Part shown: piece by piece, positions 34,276 through 46,200 of the stretch | Layout of the letters: each line of letters opens with the position of its first letter | How positions within the stretch are numbered: the stretch's first letter is position 1 | NCBI RefSeq assembly: GCF_000003815.2 | Contig: NC_049988.1 | Location: 6,476,004-6,540,003, forward strand | Direction: 5' to 3' | Source: Branchiostoma floridae | Lineage: Eukaryota > Chordata > Leptocardii > Amphioxiformes > Branchiostomatidae | DNA length: 64,000 nucleotides | Notes under the pieces: generated by a model | What the model saw: only the letters and a program-made list of their open reading frames with translations | What the model was told of the DNA's origin: nothing | Database searches by the model: none | Position numbers and translations under genes: made by a program

Positions 34276-37200
34276 CTGTTCATGGAGAGAAAATTGGTCA
34301 ACTTCAGATCAATAGATATCATAGATTTTGTAATACTAGTTATAGATTGAGACAGTTTCTTTGAATGTAAGTTCATCTGTGACGGTAGTCAATATTATGT
34401 TACACTTTTCAAGTCTATATCCGCACACAAAATAAAGCGCTTACCAACCGAGACGGGGTCGTTGCCGACTTCCAAGCAACTTTGACCCTTTGCTGACGTC
34501 ACACTTCCGGTCTGGATGTGTGACTTAGGCTTTGGGTCATTTCAATTTGATAAGGATTAGACGACTTATTGAAAGCTTGTTGTTAAGTACTTTATTTTGT
34601 GTGAGGATATAAAGTTTGAACTTGTGACATGATTGATACTAAATCGTTGTTTTGTAATACTATTTCAAGACTACATTAAGACAATTATATGTCTGTCTGC
34701 ATGTCTTTCTCTCTCTCTTTCTATGTACATATATATCAATGGTTTATTCAAACATACATATACATACATACATGGACATACTAAAACAACGTTGCAGCCT
34801 TTCATACAATGCTGTAAAACTGGCTGAATTAAGTTAGTTTTAGTCTTAAAAGCATCTTAATATATACAATATAACAGATTTAACAATAATTGCTGCACAC
34901 AAAGGCTTACATGAGCAGTAATCAAGATTCCATGTAGTAGTCATGTGACTATAAACAGGCTATAAATCAGTATTTAAGAGTGTGGACAAGTATGGAATAG
35001 CACTGTTTCTGTACCTATCATGTCTGGCAAAAGGTATGCTAAGCTCGAGCCCTCGTTTTAAGTCTCTGTTGTGAACTTCATTACGGGTAGCTGGCAACCA
35101 GCTTCGAAAAATGGGTGAATTAAACATGGATTTCGCGAACTTAAGACATAGAAATTCTCTTCTTGCTTTTAAAGTGTTCATATTTAGCCTACATAGAGCT
35201 TCGGTATAACAAGTATATTCGCTGCCCAGAATGATTCTTAGCGCACGCTTTTGTATGCGTTCTAATGCATCCGATTGTTGACATGTTAAACCTGGATGCC
35301 ATACTGGGGCCGCATATTCCATGATAGGTCGGACATATAATAGGTAAATCTCACAGAGATCTTCAGTGCAGACACCAAAGCGTTTTAGTTTTTTAAGCAA
35401 AAAAAGGCGACAGCTACCTTTTTTTATAATGACGTTAGTATGTTTTCCCCATTTCAAGTCCGCAGACATCCAGATACCTAGTATACAGGCATCTTCAGTG
35501 TACTCCAAGGCTTTGCCATTCAGTAATAACACAGGGGGTAGAGGGGGATCCTTCATGAAGGAAATACACATTAATTTGCACTTATCATCGTTCAATGTCA
35601 TACGTTTTTCGGATGACCATGTATCTAGTTGGTTAATTGTTGTCTGCATTGAGCTCTCTTCACTGAATAATCTACTCTCTTTTAACGACAGATCATCAAC
35701 ATACTTCCATCTATCCAGAAAAAATTGCATTGCATCATTCACATATACTAGAAACAGGATCGGCCCTAGTTTTGTCCCCTGTAGGACACCAGAGGCAATT
35801 TTTTCCCAACTGGAAATAACGCCTCGGTACCGGACACATTGTGTACGCTCAGTCAGAAAATCACAAAGCCATGGTAAAATACAAGTACGCACACCACATG
35901 TTATATGCAAATAAAGCCTCACCCTTTCCCAAATGGGAGAGACTCTGCTAAATGCTAAAGTCACCCTTCCAAACCAGGGCCAAGCCGCTATGTTTAAAGA
36001 AGCGAAAAAAATTGCTGAACAAGAAAAAAAACCCCACAAATTATGCTGATGAATATCTTTTTACAGTCTGTGTATGTTGCTTTACAGATTGGAAATCTGA
36101 CCATAGCATAAACCGGACTGAGTTTTAGACTTGTTGGCATTGCAAGACATAAAGCTGTCAGCCAATCAGAGAAAAACCTAAAGGTATTTTTGGATAAAGC
36201 CGATTGGCTGACAGTTGATTAGAGGCCACGCCCACAAAATTTGAAACCTCAGCCCGATACGTGGATTAGCTACGGTGACAATGATGCTAATGACTCGTTG
36301 CCAGAATTACCTTGAAGAGGAACATCTTATCCTCGTCCTCCAGCTGAAAGTCCGTTGTCTTCACGTAGTCACTGTCCACTCCAATGGTCCTCTCCATGTC
36401 GTCAACCTAAGACAAGGCCAACCATGGTGGCCAGTTAGTGGAATGATAAAAGAAAGATGCAATAGGAAGCTGTCCCTCAAGTAACTGGATATAGTTTTGA
36501 AAACCGTCAGGCGTTTCAGGTAGCATTAACCGTCTTTCGTCAGTGACACTAACGAGATCTTGTAGAAACAGATTATGATTGATCTTTAATGATATACAAA
36601 TGACTCCAGAAAAAAATTTAGATAATCCAAGGTGAGAGAAAATGTTAGACAAAGTCAAGACGCGGTTGGTTGACGCAAATGAGCAACTTAACTCATGTTG
36701 TTTGAGTACAGTGGCTAACATTGATGGGGTGAGAGATCGGAGAGGTTGTATAGGGAAAATCCCTAAGCTCTTATCGACAAGTACAATGAACTTGTAGACA
36801 TACACTACAGCTTAGCGTCCCATCATTCAAAACTGCAACCCTTAGGGCCCGATCACATAGGTCATAACTTCGGACATTTCGGAGGACAAAAATTGACGCT
36901 CTGTCACGGCTTGTTTGAAAATCCTATGGCATCAAAATCGTACGACGATCGCACAACCTATTTGACCGCGCCCTATTAAGTAAGCTTTCAAGTACGCGCC
37001 CTACACCCGTGTGTGTGACCTAGCCTTAAAGTTAACTTTTCTACCCACCTTGTGGTAGACTTTCTTCCCGAGAAAGCTAAGGAGATCCATGTACTTCAAG
37101 GTGTAGTCAGCAAGACTTGAGACGTGCTCTCTCTTGGTCTCCATCCCTCGAGTCAACCAGCTGAATCCTCTATTGGTGAAGAACTGGTGAATCTCTTGGA

Positions 37201-40200
37201 AGGTCAGCTTTAGAAACAAGGTAAGACACATCCGTGAATAGTTTCATCAGGTTGGTACGTCACTGAATTAAAAGACTCTTTTTACACAACCAATGTTTTA
37301 TTCTCACCTACGTCCGGTGAACGCATCTGAACTGTGAGCAGCGACACCTGTCCTGCAGTACAGTGTGAACCAGTCAGAATTGCCCTGAAGATGGTGACAG
37401 ACGGTCACCGAAGCGTCGATGGTAATATAGCATTGGTTATGTCAAAAGAGTCTCTTTATGAAGGGAAAGACGCAGTTATTTTATGTTCAACTTGTAATGC
37501 CTTGTGGGATATAGGTAAGCAGGTTTCCTTGCTGTTTCCGTAACAGGGTGTATTTTTAAGGGGAGGGGTTGCTAGCCCTGATTGAGACACCTCCTAGAAC
37601 ACGGGACCCTTATGCATAACATGTAACATGTTACATCCCTTACGAAAGACAGGTGCAGCCCTAAGGCCACAGCAAGTAAATGTTATGGATGACATCAGCG
37701 CGCGCATTAATTTTCGCCTGATTTCAGAAAAAAAAACAAGAATTTTTTTCTTCTGCAGGGATGGTCAACACGACGATAAAGTACCAAAATGAGCAAACAT
37801 GTTGTATTGTAGCCTAATAATTGTACTTGTAGAAGTGACACATGCAAGGTACCCAGGGCTGTAATTGTAGAAATGAAACTTATTGGATAGTTGTTAAAGT
37901 GACACCAATATTTAAGCCATGAGTGTGGTTACCAACTTTGTTGGTGATTACCACACTAGTGTCACTTTTACCACACCAGTATGTCTTGAATACAGGAATG
38001 AACGTCTTGTTGGCTCTGATACCATGTTTTGTCCCTTAAATTCTTGTTACAACATTCATCACAACTTTATGGTGCCTATTTTTGAAAATGTAGCCATCTT
38101 GTTTTTTTTCACCCATCGGCTTGTTTTTTTTCGCCCTATCGCACTATTTTTGCAGTCTGCAGAGGATGTCATCCATAAAATTTACTTGCTGTGGCCTAAC
38201 TGAAATTCCCTAACCAGGATTGAACCAGGGTCTCCCAGTTACCATTAATTGGAACCAGAAGCTCAACAGTGAGGCTGCTACCAGCTCCAACACAGTAATA
38301 CTGATAGCTAAATATTGCTACAAACATTAGTAACAGTTGCTAAGTAGTCATTGACTGAAAAATGGCAATATTCACATGCCACCATTGCACGAAATGACCT
38401 CGTATCGTGGTGGATACTAACAGGGATCTTCAGTTTGGGTTCCAAATAAAGGCCGGATTCCGGATCCGTCTGTATCCGCCCAAAATACTGAAAACTCTCT
38501 GAATGTATCTTTCAGGATACGAGATAATTTATGCAGCGCACATTACACCCCCCCCCCAAATCAGCCAAAGGCGCAATGTATATAACGTAACACCATGTAT
38601 ACATCAACGTAACAACATGTATATATAAACCATGTTTGCTATTAAAGTGAGCAATTGCAAATCCAGTGTAAAAATCATATTACCTTTCCGTCTTTGTTAG
38701 CGTCCATTTGATCGAAGAGTTGGTCAACGTTGTGTGCGTAGGCCTCCCCGAAGAGTTGCTTCTTTTCGTTCTTAGTCAGAGAGTCGTCTCCTGCCTGTGG
38801 GTATAAAGTACATTTAGGTAAATCGCCTAATCTATTTAGAGGATAAAGCTGATAATCTAAATTAGCTGTCAGCTGGTTAGTGACCACGCCCACAATTATG
38901 GAAACCTCAGTCCGGTTTCGAAGGAACTCCCAAAGGCATGTTGTAAAGGAGAATAAGAGACGAAACATCTGCCGAATGACACTGGGCACCAAACGATTAC
39001 AATCATATTTTTTCATCGTTTCGTTGCTTTCTTCTATGTTAGGTTTAGATTTTAACGTATAGGATATTTAGTATCTGGACTATGGTAAGGTCATGTTGAT
39101 TCAATTATATGGATGATATCTGCACGTGCATCGATTTTCATCTGACTTAAACAGTATTCGACCACAGGATATAGGAGAATTCTTTATACACAACCAGCAG
39201 GTACTCATTTACGTTTCGATGTCTCTCAGACACCTTCGCCAGAGCTCCTAACTGGAGTTCTGCTTCTTACCGCTGTATGTTGCCGATGTAGGAGGCCCTT
39301 TTGCGGTGAGAAAACAATCCCCAAACGTGGCTAAGCTGGTTGTGTAAAAAGAGTTCTTCTATATCCTATATTCTACCAACTTGATGAAACTATTTTCGGA
39401 AGCATTCGTCCACGCAGTGTATGTCGTACAAAACAGCTCCAAAATTTTAACGCATTGAATTGTAAAGAAATATGATCGGAAATGGAAACTATGGTCATGG
39501 AGTCCCAAATTCAATTCCAGAGCCAATGAAGACGAGAAAGAACGAAAAAGTAAAATCTATTTTTCGGTTAACCATAATTTTTTTAACCTTCCTGTCCACT
39601 TTGGAATATTATAATGAAAGCAAAGTCTCTTTTTTTAACTGTCTTTTTCTTCGTACGCTTAAATCATACAGTTCTTGGATTCCCAAGGGTGTCAACTACA
39701 TAATGTTAAGGGTATGGCCTAACTGGTTAAAAAGTTAAGGGTCATCATGATCTCCACAGACCTAGATTTAGTGTAAACCTAACTCACCGTTATCTGCGGG
39801 GTAACCTACATCTGTTGCTTCTGACATTGGTATTCAGGATATCAAATTAACGACCAGTGATTCAAATTGCAATATCTTAAAACTACTGTATTACTTTTAA
39901 CATATTGTAACGTCCGTCGAATTCATAGCCCTGAATATATTTTTTTTTAAACAACGGACATGGGTTACCCCGCGGATAAAGGTGAACTGACGTTAACACT
40001 AAGATACCTCCGCAAAAGCCCTGTGCAGTTCCTCTCTACTGATAGTCGAGGTGTCCTCAATGTTTTGGGCCTTCAGACTGGTCAGAAGTTTGTCGATGAG
40101 GTCTCGAATCTTCTTCCTGTTCTCCATGGCTTTGACTGTTTCAACGGTCCTCTTGTCTTCGTACGCCCTGTATGCATTTGTAAATTTTGAACATTTGTAA

Positions 40201-43200
40201 CGTTATAACAAGGAGCTTTTATCCTGATAAAAGCTCCTTGGTTATTACCTTCGCCAAGAAGGTTATGTTTTCGTCAGCGTCAGTGTGTGTTTGTGTGCGT
40301 GCTTTTGAATAATTGAAAGTGTGAAGTTTACATTTCAATTGCACTAAATGACAGGAATTTCATACATGGTGCACATGACATGTGACTTGTTTTATTTTTG
40401 TCTTACTTTTCCATTATAGGCTTTCCTACTTGTAAAAAAAACAGACAAACAAAATAATTAGGGTTATCATAATCTTTCATGGCCAAAAAACATGATACAG
40501 TTTTCCTAACCTTGCTGCTTCAGTATCAGGACGTTTCTTCTCATACAGTCTTTCCTCCTGCGTCAGACGGTCAGAGAGAACTTGCTGGTGCTGCTCAATG
40601 TCGTCATCAGAGTACTGATAAAGGAGACATCATATCATTGTAAGAAAATAAGCTGTCATTATCTTTGAGTATCATCATGTAAAAAGCATTTTTATCACCA
40701 GTTCATTTAAAGAGTACAACTCCAACAATACCGAACATGGTATTCTTCAACGTAGAACTTTAGTTAGTCATCGGCCAATTTCAATATAAGTACAAAAGGC
40801 TCTACTGAACCAAACTTAGGTTTCCACTTTTGAGGGGGTGTTCTCTAATCTATTGTCAGCCAATCAGAGGAGCGCCTAAATGTTTTGGGTTGGTAAAGCC
40901 GATTCTCTGATTGGCTGACAGTTGGTAAGAGGCCACGCCATCATTTATCGAAAGCTTTTCCCGGTTTATGCTTTGTTCACTTCCCCAAACTGGGGCCTGC
41001 TTTGACAGATTTTAAGACACTATAACATAATGGACAGCAAAACACACAGATACACAGAATGTAAAAAAAGAAGTCATCAGCATGCGTTATTTGTGTCTAT
41101 TCTTTTATAAACTCTTCTATATCCGTTTCCACGAACGGTTGGTGCATGGTGAATGTAAAGATTTCCTGACACCTACCAGCATGAGTCCGATCGTCTTCGT
41201 GTTGACTGGCTCGAAGCGGTTGGAACGGTGCATGCTTTTACTGAGATGGGCGAGATCATCCAGTCTACTGAAGAACGAATCTTCTTCTTTCATGGAAAGC
41301 CACCAGCCTATACAACAAGAGTTGAAGGATCTTAATAAAACTGACCCCAAACAATAATGAGGTTTACGGTTCTAAGTACGCATGTACAGAGAAATGCATT
41401 ATGGGTAACATGCCAAAGGTTAAACCATCTGGACATTGTTATGCAAATGAAGTAATCGTAGAAATAAGATCTCAAAGAATAAGGTAGTTCTCGATTCTAA
41501 TACACATGTGCAGCGAAATGTCTGGTAGGTAATATTTTCGAGGTACAGACCCCTGAAAGATAAGTAAGACACGTCTGGAAATTGTTATGCAAATCGCGGC
41601 AATGATCGAGAAAATATTTGTTCACAAATTGTTTATCTTTCACCAACTATGGGCCTTCAGCTTTAACTTGAATTATTAGCCACAATGATTTTCGCTGCAC
41701 ATGCGTACTTAAAGTCGTGAACATTGACATCATAAGGTCGGTTTCATCAATCAAAAATATTATGTCACCAGATGGTTCATGTTTTTCGGTATGTTGTTAC
41801 TATTGCAGTAGAGCTATGTATACTTATCCCTTATGTAAAAATACACCTCAAATATGTGAGTAGATGATAGTCTTGGTGTCGCATTAACAATGAGGCATGG
41901 GATGTACCTACCATCAAAAGAGTGGAGTGGGTAGTTACAGATCACACCTCCATCGACGTAGAACTCTTTGCTTCCGTGGTAGTCAGTCAGCACTGGCTCG
42001 AACAGTCCTGGTCAAATACATGTACCATGGAAAAACTTATATGGCTTCGTGTACAAAGTCTATGTTTTCTGTGTTTAACTTAAGACATTGTTTGAGTATG
42101 GTCGTAGCATCCTCCTACTCAGGAACATCCAACGGCGAAACCACCTGTCTGGATGTGCCCTGCTATCTCAACCGTCACCCTTAGTTCCTGTGGGCGTCGC
42201 CGTCGCCACAAACCGGCTGTCAGCCAATCAGAGAATGGGCCTTTCAGTTTTCAAAAGGGATCTCGCATACATAAGGGTAAGTTTATAAGCAGGGCGGTCA
42301 GGAACTAAGGGTGACGGTTGAGAAAGCAGGGTACATCCAGACAGGCGGTTTCGAAGTTGGATGTCCCTGTGTAGGAGGATGGGTCATAGTCATTGTCAAC
42401 AGAATGGCGTGCAGGAAGCAAACAACTTATAGATAATAACCAATCACTTTAGAAGGTGAACTCGTGAGAGTTACAGACACGTTATCTTACAATCAGACCT
42501 TGTACATGAGCGCACATGCATACCAGCCATCACTAAACAGAGACAGGGCATATCAAACTTTTTGGCCCGTTTGACCGATTGCTGACGTCATGTATACGCA
42601 AGATCACGGGCCAACAACGAGTTTACGTTCGTAGGTGATTTGTCGTTATACCCCCCTCACATTAGGCGCGATTCGATCGAACGACGAGTCTGCGAGCTCT
42701 AAATTACGAGGAGGCATGACCCTGACGGGAAGGGGGAACTCTGCCATTTCTCCGTCGGCATCAGGGTCATGCTTCCTCGTAAATTAGAGCTCGCAGACTC
42801 GTCGTTTGATCGAATAGCGCCTAATGTGAGGGGGGGGGGGGTATTATTGATCCTGAAGAAGATGACAGTGGTCGTTGAAAATTTGATCCGCGTATATCTT
42901 TGTGTAGGACTAAAGTTTAGCATTGTATTATATATATTTTTACCCCCAATAGTAGGAAATTGTTATTGGGAGAGGATTTGACAAGTAAGAACAACAAATC
43001 GAAGACCAAACCTGGAATAGACATGGACATCCTGACTGCCTTGCGGATGGGGAGGTTCGGGGTGGTTTTGACGTGGCAGTATTCTTCTGTCATCTGGTCC
43101 AAGTTCGTCACCACAATGCAGAGTTCTATCCCACTCATGTTGTACAGCTGAAACACAAGTAGTTTTGAGATTATTATCATTGGTCTTTTTTGTCGTTTGT

Positions 43201-46200
43201 TTATATTGCATACACTGTAAACCACTACCCTAAAGATCAATAAATAAAAAAATAAAAATGACGTAACACACCAGGTTTGTATTGAAGAGTACTAGTTGTA
43301 TATCCGGACAATTTTATTTGGTCCACTCACTGCGGAAAGGGCCCCTAATCTTTTCCATAAGTATGTTTTCTTTAACGCGCTCAAAGTGTGACTTTTCTCA
43401 ACCAAGGGACCTCCACTTAACGTCCTATCCGAAGGACGTCTCTAACCAAACCTAGGTACTCATTTTTTCCTTGGTTCAGTGAGATAATTCTAGTGTGATA
43501 AGTATATTTCCCAATGGCACAACGTCGTTTTAGGGCTACTCTAACCAAGGACCTCTGGGTTATTTAACGCCCAGTTCGAACACAATAAACAATAAACAAC
43601 AATAGCCGATGATGACTATTTCATCTGTTCCAGAGCCGCATACCTTTCAACAAGCTCTTTCACACTTCCGAGTACGCATGTGCAGCGACAGGACTTGTGG
43701 ATAATTTGTAAAAGGTGAAGGTCATATCACCCAACATTCCTGTCGCTGCACATGCGTACTGTAACAGTAATAAAGAGAGATTATTAGAGACACGCTACTT
43801 ATTTGTGTCAGGGTAAATTCATAACAATACCTGTTTGAAGGTGACATCTGGGTTTCCGGGCTTGCCATCCTTACGTGTGAACTTCTCCAGGATGCCCCCA
43901 AAGAACGCCAAGAACCCGTCACCTGTCTCCCAACCATACCGGCGGTACAGGTTGAGGGGTTTGATCAGGGTTTGCAAATATCCTCCTGTATGGGTACATG
44001 TACATGCAACTATTTTGAATAGAATAGGCAGAACCTCGCTCTCGGCTTATACAATGGCTCCGCTGAACTGGGCTGAGGTTTCCATTTTGTGGCTGTGGTA
44101 GCCTCTTGCTGTCAGCCAATCAAAGAAACAAATTTATGTAAAGAAAACTTTGAGGAGATTCTCTGATTGGCTGACCTACGATTGGAGGCCACGCCCACAA
44201 GTGAAGAACTCAGTCCGGCTTTCAACCCTTCCCAATGTACCAGTAAGATATAACTTTACACAATTATCCGTGTATGGAAGTTTAGGAAAAGGTATGGGCT
44301 ATCAAAAATATTACAAAAGACATGTAATATTTTCGTTCATCACCGTTCCATGGCGGAATAACAATAAATTTAACATAATTATGTTTTAGGGATTCACTGT
44401 CAAATTAAAAGAAATTCCTGCGTTCTGAAGGGTGGAAATAGGCCCTTTCATGGACATAATTGCATATGCAGAGGTCGAAGGTTGAGGTCAAGAAGACTGG
44501 AACAAAACAGCTCCGGACATTTTTTATGCAAACTAATCGGCAAAGGTCATATATTTGTGGACATCATATCAAACACGGTCATCAAAGAGTTGTTTACACA
44601 TTTGGGTTTTGACCTTTGACCTCCGCATGCGCAGTTGAATCCCTGAGGCAACCTATACTGCTATCATGTACATACCGGAAATGAGGATCTTGCCCATGTC
44701 CACCTCAGCCTGCTGTGCCACATCCGCACAGCTGAGTCCCAGCGCCACGAACGTCGCAGTGATGGCTCCCGCACTCACACCGGCAACTCTTTTGATGTTC
44801 TGGAGGATTCCGGCAGACTCTAGGACCTGGGAATATGTAAAAAAAAATTATTGTTATTCCCAGTTATGTTAGGCATACATGCATACATTATCGACCTGAT
44901 CTCGGGACTAGTCTTATACAAATTTCACTCTATGGGCGATTATGTGACATGAAAGCAAATGTATAGTGAAACCGATTGAAGACAGGCGAAAAGACGTCCT
45001 GTAGTCTATATAGTTTAATCCGATGTATCCATGTTCAACCACTGGAAGCCATATATATACGCATTGTATATTGTAGATTTCGTACCTTTATGAAATATTC
45101 AAATATTTTGCGAATCTCTTGCTAGTTTTGTCTGACAGTGTGCATTTTCACTGTGTCGTAAGACATACATGTGACAGCAAATATAAGATACAGCATTTAA
45201 TAGGCAAGTTTTCAAAGCCTATTCTGTGACTTTTGAACTACCTTCCTGTCACAGTTCCTCAAGCGGGGTCCACTTTGGACCAGGCCTAAGCCAACCTTCC
45301 CATTCTATAAGTTTCCGGTTACACCATTTCCTGAGTCACATCATGCCTCTGTATCCTAGAAAGCAGGGGTGCCTAATCATTTGCTCGAAACCTACGAGAT
45401 TCGTGCGAATATTATGTGATACGCACGAATCACTAAATTTACACGAATCACTATGCGAAAACGCACGAATCACGAACCTTATGAAAATTACACGAATCAC
45501 TATGCGAAAACGCACGAATATTATGAAAATCACACGAATCACTATGCGAAAAAGTACGAACCTTATGTGAGTTGCACGAACCGTATGCGAATGACGTGAT
45601 ATCAAGTGACCTTGCGGCGGTTGAGCGGTTTCGCATTAGGTTCGTGCAAATCACATAAGGTTCGTGTGCATCACATACGGTTCGTACGTTTTCGCATAAT
45701 GATTCGTGTGATTTTCATAAGATTCGTGCGTTTTCGTATAATGATTCGTGTGATTTTCATAATATTCGTGCCTTTTCGCATAGTGATTCGTGCGTATCAC
45801 ATAATATTCGTACGAATCTCATTGGGTTCGTGCAAATGCTTAGGCACCCTGGAAAGACACAAAGACAAACAGCACGCCGAAAACAATACCTCTATTTCAA
45901 CGGAGGTAAAAATAATCTGGTCGAACGATATCATGGTGCAACAGAGATGTTAGATATTCCTCTTTAGCAGAAACTAGATATCTGAAACAAGACCACATTT
46001 CCATCACATTCCTTCATACAACACACTGATGCGTCAAGTCCCAAATGGCGCCACCCTTTCCGTCATACGTATATCCACCGCAAAACAAAATGGCGGCGCC
46101 CGTACATGCCAATGAAAGCAGTACAGGTTTCGCTATCGCAAACCTGAAATGACGTTGCCGTACTTACCCGCAGCGCCCCAACATACGCTACTCCTCTGGC

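Larger units (their letters stand above)
34276..36310 (-). other. Last intron of minus patatin gene
   Basis: Two-kilobase intron holding a reverse-transcriptase fragment (34960-36039 ORF) on the same strand as the gene, and a 'gctgtcagccaatcaga' palindrome at 36154-36238. Confidence 0.7.

Noticed and set aside
35366-35914. 182-codon plus-strand ORF
   Set aside because: Antisense shadow of the reverse-transcriptase frame.
36838-37025. Possible MITE with ends gggcccgatcacat and gtgtgtgacctagcc
   Set aside because: The inverted match is too short and imperfect to define borders.
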